Below are positions 17,000 through 25,727 of a DNA stretch of 64,000 nt, piece by piece. Under the pieces are notes generated by a model, which saw only the letters and a program-made list of their open reading frames with translations, had not been told where the DNA came from and searched no databases. The stretch lies in assembly GCA_021772095.1 (NCBI GenBank), contig JADYXR010000159.1:124001-188000 (forward strand). The letters run 5' to 3'. This DNA is from Candidatus Obscuribacter sp. (lineage in GTDB: Bacteria; Cyanobacteriota; Vampirovibrionia; Obscuribacterales; Obscuribacteraceae). The position numbers and the translations under genes are program-made. How positions within the stretch are numbered: the stretch's first letter is position 1; each line of letters begins with the position of its first letter.

Positions 17000-17938
17000 T
17001 TACTTGTTGAGGCGCTTGTGGACTTGGCTTTGGGCGTCTTCGATTGCTTTCTTTTCGAGCTTCAAAACCTTATCAAGAGCTTTGAGTTCGGCGTCTCCAC
17101 CGCCTGAGGCGGTAGTTGTCGAGGAGGTCGTGGTTTTCGTGTTATTTTTTACTAATTTCTTGGTTGGTGTCGATCTCGAATGAGCTGAATAAGATGAGAC
17201 TAATGCGTTGGCCTTACCCTTATATTTTGACTTTGCCGGAATTTGTTTCAGCGATGCGATTGCAGCGCCGTACTTACCGGATGATGCCTGGGCTTGCGCT
17301 TGTTTCAAACGCGCCAGCGCTTCTTTTTCCATCGAAAATTCGGCCATCAAATCGCGGGCATTTTCGAAGTGTGGTGAGTCCGGTGAAACCAATCTCAGTG
17401 AATTGATGGCGCCGTCGTACTGCTCTTCTTCAGCCATGATTTGCGCTCTGATAATTTTCTCGCGCGTCTCCATTTCGGTGGCAACAGCGCGTTCTATCGC
17501 TGGAATGGTTCTGGAAGCAGCAGCGGAAGTCGCTTCTTTAGCGGCCCGGTCTACAAGTGCTTTGTTGAGCTGGGCGCCGGGTGTGACTGAAAAATCTTGA
17601 TTGTATTTTTGAACGGCAACCGTGTCGATAATCTGACCCTTACCGGCAGTCTTGATAATGACATTGCCGTTGTAGCGAATCTGACCGCTCATCTGATCCA
17701 TCATCTCTTTGATATTGCAGACGACGTACCAGTCCGGGTTGACAGTGCTGACAGAAACGTTGGGATTGTTCTGGATTTCATTGGTAATCTTGTCGACGAT
17801 TTCTTGCTCGATACCACTGCCACCACCTGTGACGACGGCGATTCTGACCGGTGGTGCCGCTGCCAGCGCCTGGTAGCAACAAACCACTACTCCGACGAGC
17901 GCTATTAATAAAGACCATATTTGCTTCGTGCGAAACAT
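17000..17938 (-). CDS. Exported protein with TPR-like C-terminus
   Basis: A 312-residue exported protein of no recognised family. A near-perfect ribosome site AGGAGGT lies ten bases before ATG. The signal peptide is about 1-27 (cleavage at ALA). Residues 31-130 form an alpha/beta domain that opens RIAVVTGGGSGIEQEIVDKI and contains WYVVCNIKEM, resembling the nucleotide-like fold seen in CsgG relatives and other periplasmic assembly proteins. Residues about 135-250 are helical with two TPR-like units (EEEQYDGAINSL, SSGKYGAAIASLKQI). The tail is Thr/Ser/Lys-rich and ends in a basic coiled segment. It lies upstream of the CsgG-like gene on the same strand but is separated from it by a terminator. 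Confidence 0.75.
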   Translation of the reverse strand: MFRTKQIWSLLIALVGVVVCCYQALAAAPPVRIAVVTGGGSGIEQEIVDKITNEIQNNPNVSVSTVNPDWYVVCNIKEMMDQMSGQIRYNGNVIIKTAGKGQIIDTVAVQKYNQDFSVTPGAQLNKALVDRAAKEATSAAASRTIPAIERAVATEMETREKIIRAQIMAEEEQYDGAINSLRLVSPDSPHFENARDLMAEFSMEKEALARLKQAQAQASSGKYGAAIASLKQIPAKSKYKGKANALVSSYSAHSRSTPTKKLVKNNTKTTTSSTTTASGGGDAELKALDKVLKLEKKAIEDAQSQVHKRLNK

Positions 17939-18060
17939 CGCTAAAAACCTCCTGACGATTTGCCTACTTGTACCGTATTTATATCGATTCCGTCATTGGA
18001 AAGTATCCATGTATTCCGAGACCGACGATCGAGGGCGATTCACTTTTTGAACTGCTGAGT

Positions 18061-18080
18061 CCGATTTGAACTACTGAGTG
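18061..18080. repeat. Short interspersed repeat, copy 1
   Basis: CCGATTTGAACTACTGAG at 18061-18078, preceded by GAACTGCTGAGT. A close variant lies at 24370-24391 with an extra AACT. Both sit at the 3' ends of minus-strand genes. Function unknown. Confidence 0.4.
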
Positions 18081-18141
18081 AGATTAGTGAATTAGGGATG
18101 CTTTGATTGCATTCTCGATTGCTCTATTGGCGCTACGCGGA

Positions 18142-20856
18142 TTAATGCGCAGCGCCTGCGGATGCAGACTCGCTTACACGAGTGCGTCCGACTCGAAGAG
18201 CCTCTTCGATCTTGTCGGCGTCTTTGCCACCGGCTTGAGCGATGTCGGGTCTGCCACCACCCTTGCCACCACAGATTTGCGCGACTTCATTGATGATGTT
18301 GCCGGCGTGAAATCCCTTTTTCGTAAGTGGTTGTGAAACGGCGCAGACCAGTGAGACGCGATCCGGCGCCTGGACTGAGCCCAGGAGGACAACCAGGTCT
18401 TCGCCTTTGTCGCGAATGGAAGCAGCGATCGTTTTTAATCCGTCGCTGGAAACGTTATCGAGTTTGGAACAAACAAATCTTACGCTTCCCAGTGTTTCAA
18501 CTTTAGCCATCAGATCGGAAACATTAGCAAGCGCGAGCCGCTCCTGGAGCTGCTCGTTCATCTTTTCCTTGCTCTTGATCTCGGCTTGCAATCTATCGAT
18601 CTGGGCAACCAGATCCGATGGTTTTGCTTTTAGCTTTTCAGAAGCCTGACCAAGATAATTCATCTGTTCGCTGATGTAGTTCCAGGCTCGTGGTCCTGAA
18701 AGCGCTTCGATACGGCGTACACCAGATGAGATGCTGCCTTCCGAAACGATTTTCACAAGCCCGATGCTGCCTGTCGAAGACACGTGTGTGCCGCCACAGA
18801 ACTCGATACTGAAATCACCCATCTCAACGACGCGAACTATGTCGCCGTACTTCTCTCCGAACATGGCGATGGCGCCTGTCTTCTTCGCTTCTTCGATGCC
18901 CATCTCCGTGACTTTGACTTCAGCGTTTTCTTGAACCCAGGTGTTCATCATGCGTTCGATTTCAGCGATTTCTTCTTTGCTGACTTGTCTTTCGAAATTA
19001 AAGTCGAAGCGCATAGCTTGCGGACCGACTTGCGATCCGGCTTGTACAACGTGTTTGCCGAGCAGTTCTCGAACGGCAGAGTGGAAGAGGTGCGCCGTGC
19101 TGTGGTGCAGAACGGTGATGTTTCTTCGTTCGGTATCAACGGTGGCGTTCAACTTAGCACCACTGACCAGGGTGCCCGCCACTACGCGAATGCGATGAAC
19201 GTGCAGACCTTCTTGTTTCTTGGTGTCGAGCACAAGAACTTTGCAGTCAGCGTTTTCCCAGAAACCAATGTCACCGAGCTGCCCGCCTGATTCCGCGTAA
19301 AACGGAGTGGCGTTTAAAATAAGGTCGACTTCGTCGCCTTCCTCGGCCGACTCGACGACGCTGCCGGACTTCAAGATACCAAGGACGGTGCCTTCGCCGG
19401 AGAGGTCTTTGTACCCGGTGAATTTAGTGGCGCCGTGTTCCTTCAGGATCTTGCCGGTCGCTTCTTCGCCTGTGATAATAACGTTGAACTGATCGCCGGC
19501 CGAAACGCCACTGTGCGTTTCCTTCGCCAGTTCATAGCCTTTCAGGTCGATAGTCTTATTATGTTCTTCAGCGATTTCTTTTGTGAGCTCGTATGGAAAA
19601 CCATATGTTGAATAGAGGTTGAATGCCTTGGCACCATCAACGGTGTCACCAGGTTCTCTCAACAATTCGTCGAGGAACTTGATTCCACGGTCGATTGTTT
19701 TCGCGAAGCGCTCTTCTTCTTCCTTGATGGCCTGGCTGACAAATTCTTCGTTTTTCTTCAATTCAGGATAGGCGTCGCCGTAAATGCTGACGATAATCGG
19801 CACCAGATTATGGAGAAACGGTTTGTCGATACCGAGCAAACGTCCGAAACGAGCCGCTCTTCGGGTGATGAAACGCAGCACGTAGCCACGTCCGATGTTG
19901 CTGGTTCTGACACCGTCTGTGATAAGGAATGAAATCGCCCGAGCGTGGTCGGCGATGATCTTCAAATAACTGTCCGTCTTTTCAGTCGGTGTTGTCGGCA
20001 GCGTGTTGACGATGCCTCCGGTATATTTCACGCCTGCGATTTTTGAGACTTCTTCTAAAATTGGGAAAAACAAATCGGTTTCGAATGTGTTGTTTTTCTT
20101 TTGCAAAATCAAAGCAACGCGTTCCAGACCGGAGCCTGTATCAACGTTCTTCGCAGCTAGTGGAGTGAACTTGCCGTGTTCGTCTTTGAAGAGTTCCATA
20201 AAGACGAGATTCCAAAATTCCATGTAGCGATCGCATTCGCAAATGCCGATGCCGCATTTTTCGGCATCATCGCTGCAACCATATTCAGGTCCGCGATCGA
20301 AATAGATTTCGGAGCAAGGTCCGCATGGACCGGTCGGACCGGGCGGTCCCCAGAAGTTGTCTTTGCGGGACATTCTGATGATGCGCTCCTTAGGAACGCC
20401 AACAGTTTTATGCCAGATGTCGAAGGCTTCTTCATCAGCCGGAACTTCATCGTCGCCTCTGAAGATTGTGACTGTGAGCTTCTCCGGGTCTAATCCCAAA
20501 TCTTTGGTGACATATTCCCATGCCCATGGAATCACTTCTTTTTTGAAGTAATCGCCGAAACTGAAGTTGCCCAGCATCTCGAAAAAGCTGTGGTGCCGCG
20601 ATGTGCGTCCGATGTTTTCAATATCCGAGTCTTTGCCGCCGGCGCGGGCGCATTTTTGCACCGTTACCACGCGAGGCGGAGTGGTCGCCGGTGCGTTGCC
20701 GAGGAAAATAGGAACGAATTGCACCATGCCCGCGCTGGTCAGAAGCAGGGTCGGATTATCCGGAATGAGGCTGGAACTTGGCTTGTGCAAGTGTCCGCGT
20801 TTGTCCCGAAAGTAAGATATGAATTTATCCCTGATTTGCGCGCCCGACAGTGTCAT
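18142..20856 (-). CDS. alaS: Alanyl-tRNA synthetase
   Basis: A 904-residue class II synthetase that charges tRNA-Ala. The frame continues 130 codons further upstream, but ATG at 20856 has AGGAGGT six bases before it and matches the family's first residues (MTLSGAQIRDKFISYF), so the extension is rejected. The catalytic core spans about 1-460. The editing domain has HxxxH at about 583-587 (LHHSTAHLFH) and the CGGTHVSSTG motif near 687, the zinc-binding pair that clears Ser- and Gly-tRNA-Ala. The C-terminal DHHA1 domain ends with GGKGGGRPDIAQAGG. All hallmarks are intact. It is divergent from the NAD kinase gene across a 246-base spacer. Confidence 0.97.
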   Translation of the reverse strand: MTLSGAQIRDKFISYFRDKRGHLHKPSSSLIPDNPTLLLTSAGMVQFVPIFLGNAPATTPPRVVTVQKCARAGGKDSDIENIGRTSRHHSFFEMLGNFSFGDYFKKEVIPWAWEYVTKDLGLDPEKLTVTIFRGDDEVPADEEAFDIWHKTVGVPKERIIRMSRKDNFWGPPGPTGPCGPCSEIYFDRGPEYGCSDDAEKCGIGICECDRYMEFWNLVFMELFKDEHGKFTPLAAKNVDTGSGLERVALILQKKNNTFETDLFFPILEEVSKIAGVKYTGGIVNTLPTTPTEKTDSYLKIIADHARAISFLITDGVRTSNIGRGYVLRFITRRAARFGRLLGIDKPFLHNLVPIIVSIYGDAYPELKKNEEFVSQAIKEEEERFAKTIDRGIKFLDELLREPGDTVDGAKAFNLYSTYGFPYELTKEIAEEHNKTIDLKGYELAKETHSGVSAGDQFNVIITGEEATGKILKEHGATKFTGYKDLSGEGTVLGILKSGSVVESAEEGDEVDLILNATPFYAESGGQLGDIGFWENADCKVLVLDTKKQEGLHVHRIRVVAGTLVSGAKLNATVDTERRNITVLHHSTAHLFHSAVRELLGKHVVQAGSQVGPQAMRFDFNFERQVSKEEIAEIERMMNTWVQENAEVKVTEMGIEEAKKTGAIAMFGEKYGDIVRVVEMGDFSIEFCGGTHVSSTGSIGLVKIVSEGSISSGVRRIEALSGPRAWNYISEQMNYLGQASEKLKAKPSDLVAQIDRLQAEIKSKEKMNEQLQERLALANVSDLMAKVETLGSVRFVCSKLDNVSSDGLKTIAASIRDKGEDLVVLLGSVQAPDRVSLVCAVSQPLTKKGFHAGNIINEVAQICGGKGGGRPDIAQAGGKDADKIEEALRVGRTRVSESASAGAAH

Positions 20857-21102
20857 CAAGACCTCCTGAAACATCCCCGGCTGGCTGTTTTCAAGACCAG
20901 CTGGAGTGCTTGATCGATTCCTTTGAAACGTACAGTATAACCTAAATACGGGTCCTAGCCCTGCTCCCTTGCGGCATGTGAACGCGAGTTTTGCCTCAAT
21001 GGTGCTTTGATTTTCGACGACGGCACCGACCCGGATATAGCAATGAACCTTGCAATCTGCTAACCTTTCGCTTCTATTGTTCCTGTTCTCGGGAGTCTTA
21101 CC

Positions 21103-22032
21103 TTGCTGCTCAGAAAAGCTCTGGTGCTTCACAAAAAGAGCATCTATCAGATTCAGGCAGAGGAATTCAAGGACGAGCGATTTTTGCAATTGCTCAAAGA
21201 AGGGCATGAGTCCGTCCGCAAGGTGAAGCTTGCTCACGAAGAACATATCTCTTGTTTAGACACCGTCAAAAGCGAGCTGAGCAAACGCAACATCGAGTAT
21301 ATGTGCGTCGCTCGGATCGATTTGAATATGCGCGTCAGTGAAATCGATTTGATGATTTCAGTGGGCGGCGACGGAACTTTTCTAGACGCCTCGCACTTTG
21401 TGGAAGCGGTGCCGATGCTCGGTGTCAACTCTTCGAAATCGTCGAGCTTTGGGCATTTTTGCCTGGGTAATCAAAACAACTTTTCGCAACTTCTGGACGA
21501 TATTGCCTCCGATCGATTGAAGCCAGAAAATATTTTGAGATTGGAACTGGAACTTAACGGAGAAGTGCTGAAACAGAGACCTCTCAACGAGATTCTCATT
21601 GCACACAATCATCCTGCCGCGACCAGCCGATATCTTTTGCAAATCGATGGCATCAAAGAAGAGCAGCGTTCATCAGGGATCTGGATTGGAACGCCGGCTG
21701 GATCGACTGGATCACTGCGCTCCGCCGGTGGTGACGTCCAACAAATTACTGAAAACAGATTTCAGTACGTCGTGCGAGAACCCTGTCTACGTCTAGGAGA
21801 AGCCGATAAGCTTTTGAGAGGTTTTGTCCAGAGGGATAAATCTATCGAATTGGTTTCGCAAATGCGCACCGGATTTATTTACATAGATGGTCAGCATATC
21901 GATCATCCATTCGGGCTTGGCGACAAGGTCGTGGTGCGAGCCAGCAAAAAAGATCTACTCGCGTTCGTCAATCCGAACGTCAACGAAATGTTTTGCACTC
22001 GAGACCTCGCTGATGCTGAAAGCAAACACTGA
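21103..22032 (+). CDS. NAD kinase of the NADK2/plant NADK3-like type
   Basis: A 309-residue kinase that phosphorylates NAD or NADH to NADP(H). The GGDGTFL motif lies at 88-94 and TPAGSTGS near 199, the two signatures of the family. The details differ from the usual bacterial NadK: the typical GINxGxLGFL is replaced by LGVNSSKSSSFGHFC (106-120), and NEILIAHNHPAATSR is used near 165. These are features I associate with eukaryotic mitochondrial NADK2 and plant NADK3. That subfamily call is from memory of motifs. TTG at 21103 is preceded by GGGAG at seven bases. A kinase-TPR gene follows 187 bases later on the same strand. Confidence 0.85.
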   Translation: MLLRKALVLHKKSIYQIQAEEFKDERFLQLLKEGHESVRKVKLAHEEHISCLDTVKSELSKRNIEYMCVARIDLNMRVSEIDLMISVGGDGTFLDASHFVEAVPMLGVNSSKSSSFGHFCLGNQNNFSQLLDDIASDRLKPENILRLELELNGEVLKQRPLNEILIAHNHPAATSRYLLQIDGIKEEQRSSGIWIGTPAGSTGSLRSAGGDVQQITENRFQYVVREPCLRLGEADKLLRGFVQRDKSIELVSQMRTGFIYIDGQHIDHPFGLGDKVVVRASKKDLLAFVNPNVNEMFCTRDLADAESKH

Positions 22033-22219
22033 TCGTTGATGGCGAATGGACGTTTTGGAACGAATTGCGCGCGGACCGGTTCCTGTAACCTGCCGGTTAA
22101 GGATCGTCGCAAGCGTCTCGTAATTTAGCGCGGGCGCAAATTTCTCAGGCGCTAATGTAGTTTTTGTCGATCGCAGTGGCATAGTACTAATTAGTTCTGA
22201 AGACCCAAAGGCGTTCGAA

Positions 22220-24223
22220 GTGGCGACGAAAGAACCTGAGAAGAAGCTAGTGCAACCGGATGTCTCGCTATTTGGCGAGGCTGACCCGCTGGTCGGCAAC
22301 GTGGTCGATGGGCGCTGGGAGATTGAAACCTTTCTAGGTGAAGGCAGTCTATCAGGCGTTTATCGGGCTCGGGACAAGGCGAGCGATCGCGAAGTTCGGG
22401 TTCTGAAGCGCATTCACCCGCATCTTCTTGCCAATATCAAGAACATGAAGCGCTTCGAACAGAAGTGCCGAACTCTGTTTACAATCAAAGGCGACAATGT
22501 TGCCTGCTACAAAGATGTGGTCATAACCCAGGATGGCGGCACGTTCTTCCTGGTTATGGACGAGATTAAGTTTGAGAGTCTTGAAGACTTGCTCTCAAAG
22601 TCAGGTCACATCTCGGTTGAGCGCGCAGTCAGTATTTTCAAACAGGTATGCCAGGCTCTGGAACAGGGCGAGGCCGCCGGCTTTCAACACCGCGACATGA
22701 AGCCGAGCAACATCATAATTGTCGATAACGCCAAGTTTTTAGACGAAGTGAAAGTGATCGATTTCGGCGTGGCCAAGCTGCTCGCCGAGGAGAGCGAATA
22801 CAGCAAATCGGCGCAGTACATCACCCACACTCGCGAAGTGTTCGGAAGCCCGCCCTATCTCAGTCCCGAGCAATGCACCGGCAAACGTCTCGACCATCGA
22901 ACCGACATTTACGCGCTTGGTTGCGTTATGTACGAGGCTGTCACAGGCAAACCGCCTTTCGTAGGAAAGAACGTGCTTGAGACCGCGTACAAGCACATGA
23001 ACGAGCCGCCTAAACCGATTGAAATCGAAGATGCCGATCCGACGTTTTTAAGCAGACTGCAAACTATCACTTTCAAATGCCTGGAAAAAGAACCGGATTT
23101 CCGCTATCAGTCAGTTTCTGAACTGAAGCACGATCTCGATCTTCTGTTGATCTGCCCCCAAGAAGAATGGGAAACAACGGCAAACGCGCTGCGCAAGGGC
23201 ACTTCGACCACTCGTCGTCGCCGCGGCATGATGCCGGTGTCGTCTGAGTTTATGTTGTTCGGCGTGCTGACTGCGATTTTGATTGGTGTGCCGATCTTCT
23301 GGGTGACTACCAGCTTCAATCCAGCGGAGCAAAAATTCCCGGCATTCAATAACGAGAAACTTTGGGTGGTTCAGAAGAAGGACAAAGTTTCTGAAGTCGA
23401 GGGATTCGGACCAAGGCAGGAAGCGGCTAAGGATGCGCTTGAACTGGTCAAGGAAGAACAAGGCGAGGACTCAGAAGAATACGCCAATGCGCTCTCCAGT
23501 TTGGTTGAACTTTATGCTAATTCATCGCACTGGAAAGAAGCCGAAGAGCGCACTCGCCAGTTGATCAAGGTTACGGAAAAGACCAAAGGACCTTGGCCGG
23601 CGGCGCAGTCGTGGCGCATCTTGGGATATGTTTGCTTCATGCAGGATGAATATGATCCGGCAGTGGAAGCGTGCGCGAAAGCGGTTACCTTAATGGAAAA
23701 TGATCCGCTGCAGCAGAAGACAATGGTTCAACCATTGCGTGTGCTCGGTGACATCTACACTCAGCGAGGCGAGCTTGAGAAGGGCGTTGCCACGTATGAA
23801 AAACTGTTCGGCATCGTCGACATAACTAAGGAAACTGATCCTCCGAGTTACGCCGACACCTGCAGTAAGCTCGCAGACATGTACCGCAGACAAGAAAAAT
23901 TTGCAGACAGCGAACGCTACTATCGACTCGGACTCGAGTGGTGGCGCAGTCACGGCAAAGTCGAAAGTCCTTACGCCGCGAAGTCTCTTTACGGATTGGC
24001 ATTGGTGCTGATCGCTCAAGGCAAGTACGAGGAAGCGCGCGACACGCTCAAAGAAGCCATTCCGATTATCAAAACAACTGTCGGCGACAAGAGTGGTTTG
24101 ATGGGTGCTGTGAAGAAACAGTATGTATCTGTGTTGTGGCGCTTGAGTCCGTTTGAAGCCATCAAAGCGCAAATGGGCGACAGTGAGGCCAGCAGCAGCT
24201 CTTCTTCGTCTTCTTCATATTGA
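22220..24223 (+). CDS. Membrane Ser/Thr protein kinase with C-terminal TPR domain
   Basis: A 667-residue Hanks-type kinase. The catalytic domain spans about 30-310: GEGSLSGV loop (40-47), Lys63, HRDMKPSN (157-164), DFG (181-183) and SPEQ near 215, all needed residues present. The glycine loop has Ser-Leu in place of the usual second Gly. A basic stretch (TTRRRRG) precedes one membrane segment at about 345-365. The C-terminal part (about 385-640) carries TPR units (YANALSSLVELYANSSHWKEAEE in part, QSWRILGYVCFMQDEYDPAV, LRVLGDIYTQRGELEKGV). The tail is a run of nine Ser. It is the second receptor-like kinase in the window; here the sensor is TPR instead of LRR. The start is GTG, with AAAGG eight bases upstream. 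Confidence 0.92.
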   Translation: MATKEPEKKLVQPDVSLFGEADPLVGNVVDGRWEIETFLGEGSLSGVYRARDKASDREVRVLKRIHPHLLANIKNMKRFEQKCRTLFTIKGDNVACYKDVVITQDGGTFFLVMDEIKFESLEDLLSKSGHISVERAVSIFKQVCQALEQGEAAGFQHRDMKPSNIIIVDNAKFLDEVKVIDFGVAKLLAEESEYSKSAQYITHTREVFGSPPYLSPEQCTGKRLDHRTDIYALGCVMYEAVTGKPPFVGKNVLETAYKHMNEPPKPIEIEDADPTFLSRLQTITFKCLEKEPDFRYQSVSELKHDLDLLLICPQEEWETTANALRKGTSTTRRRRGMMPVSSEFMLFGVLTAILIGVPIFWVTTSFNPAEQKFPAFNNEKLWVVQKKDKVSEVEGFGPRQEAAKDALELVKEEQGEDSEEYANALSSLVELYANSSHWKEAEERTRQLIKVTEKTKGPWPAAQSWRILGYVCFMQDEYDPAVEACAKAVTLMENDPLQQKTMVQPLRVLGDIYTQRGELEKGVATYEKLFGIVDITKETDPPSYADTCSKLADMYRRQEKFADSERYYRLGLEWWRSHGKVESPYAAKSLYGLALVLIAQGKYEEARDTLKEAIPIIKTTVGDKSGLMGAVKKQYVSVLWRLSPFEAIKAQMGDSEASSSSSSSSSY

Positions 24224-24369
24224 TCGCGCGCTTGGCGAAAGTTATTTAGGTTTCAGCGCGAGACACTGGTTCACGTTCCAGCCCGAGCCGGTTCGGTACC
24301 AATCCGTTTAACTGAAGTACGGCTGAACTGAACTGCCAGCAGAACTTGAACTGCGCGTTTGACTGATTG

Positions 24370-24391
24370 CCGATTTAACTGAACTACTCAG
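24370..24391. repeat. Short interspersed repeat, copy 2
   Basis: CCGATTTAACTGAACTACTC followed by AG at 24370-24391, a variant of the 18061 copy. The 70 bases before it contain further AACTGAACT-like units (24308-24350). It overlaps the stop codon of the permease gene. Confidence 0.4.
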
Positions 24392-25721
24392 CGCAGGGCG
24401 GCTCAGTCTTATCGGGTCTCTTTCTGTTCTGAAAATAGAAAAACGGCAGCCCCGATAATACTAAAAGTGTTCCCCAGGCTGATTCTACAGGTATGTAATT
24501 AACGGTGCTCCAGGCCAGGAGCAGAGAAACCGATGCCACTATAATTGGTATCAGCGGATAACCGATCATTTGAAAGCGATTAGTTGCAGAATATCCTCGT
24601 CTTCTAAAAATGATGATCGAGATTGCCACCATAGCGAAGAAAATCCATACCCACAAACCTGTGAAGAACAGCAGCATCTCAAAGGTTCCAGTCAGTACCA
24701 GTACGCAAGACCAGATGCCATTGAAGACTATTGCGCGCAAAGGTGTTCCCGTGCGCTCGTCGGTTTTATGTAAGTATCTGAACAGCGGATTATCATGCGA
24801 CATTGTTTTGGCGAGAAAACTTCCCGTTAGCAAAAGACCGTTGATAACGCCCAGAGCGTAGACGATGATGAGCCCTTCGAACAGCTTGGCGCCTATGTCT
24901 CCGAAGATAATTTTCAACAGTGCCGCAGCAATCAACGGCGTTGTTTTCATCACGTCGACAGGAATAAAAGTCAAATACATAAAGTTCATCGCGCCATAAA
25001 TTAGCGTGATGATCAAACACGTCATAAGTAGTGCGAATGGCACCGACTTCTCCGCATCTTTCGTTTCACCGGCGAGGAAAACGTTGTCGCGCCAACCGCC
25101 GTAGGTCCACATGATTGGCACCAAGGCAAGACACACTGCGGTTAGTGTTTTCAAATCCGGGTGACCTAATTCTGATAACTGGAACACCGTCACCGGAGGT
25201 CTGGCCGATGTTGCGCATGCCACTATTATTAGTACCAGCGCCACAACTTTAATCACGGTCAAAACGTTCTGCAGTCGACTGCTTTGTTTTAAACCTAGTA
25301 AGTTTGTCGCTGTAAGAATGGCTATAACAGCCAATGCCGCCGGGCGAATCAGACCTCGATCCATGCCGAAAAGTGAACAGCAATACTCGCCAAACATCAG
25401 CGCGATAGCAGCTACCGATCCGGTGCGTGTGATCAGGAGTTCCGACCAGGCGAACAGAAATCCGACGACTTTGCCGTACGCCTCTTTGAGGTAGACGTAG
25501 TCGCCGCCGCTGTGTGGATGCAATGAAACTAGTTCGGCATAGCAGAGCGCGCCCAGCATCGAGAAAATACCACCCATCACCCAGGCGAACAGAATCCACA
25601 CGCCTGAGGATAAATGGTTTGCTACTTCTGAAGGCACTCGAAAAATTCCGACACCGAGAACGATGCCGATACTGATGGCGACCGAGTCCCAGCGCCCTAG
25701 AATTTTTCGATTGTCAGACAA
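24384..25721 (-). CDS. Amino acid permease, APC superfamily
   Basis: A 445-residue inner-membrane transporter with about 12 hydrophobic segments. The first helix carries the APC signature SVAISIGIVLGVGIF near residues 13-27, and the LYAELVS-like ALCYAELVSLHPHSGGDYVY near 60-80 is typical of the amino acid/polyamine family. Substrate cannot be predicted; the LAT-type exchangers are the closest pattern. The start is TTG, six bases after the stop of the TPR protein gene, so the two are cotranscribed and likely coupled. It ends convergently with the kinase-TPR gene. Confidence 0.9.
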   Translation of the reverse strand: MSDNRKILGRWDSVAISIGIVLGVGIFRVPSEVANHLSSGVWILFAWVMGGIFSMLGALCYAELVSLHPHSGGDYVYLKEAYGKVVGFLFAWSELLITRTGSVAAIALMFGEYCCSLFGMDRGLIRPAALAVIAILTATNLLGLKQSSRLQNVLTVIKVVALVLIIVACATSARPPVTVFQLSELGHPDLKTLTAVCLALVPIMWTYGGWRDNVFLAGETKDAEKSVPFALLMTCLIITLIYGAMNFMYLTFIPVDVMKTTPLIAAALLKIIFGDIGAKLFEGLIIVYALGVINGLLLTGSFLAKTMSHDNPLFRYLHKTDERTGTPLRAIVFNGIWSCVLVLTGTFEMLLFFTGLWVWIFFAMVAISIIIFRRRGYSATNRFQMIGYPLIPIIVASVSLLLAWSTVNYIPVESAWGTLLVLSGLPFFYFQNRKRPDKTEPPCAE

Positions 25722-25727
25722 TCACGT

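Noticed and set aside
20857-21246. N-terminal extension of alaS by 130 codons
   Set aside because: The extension has no similarity to alaS, and a perfect ribosome site precedes the internal ATG that begins like the family. It would also overlap the start of the divergent NAD kinase gene.
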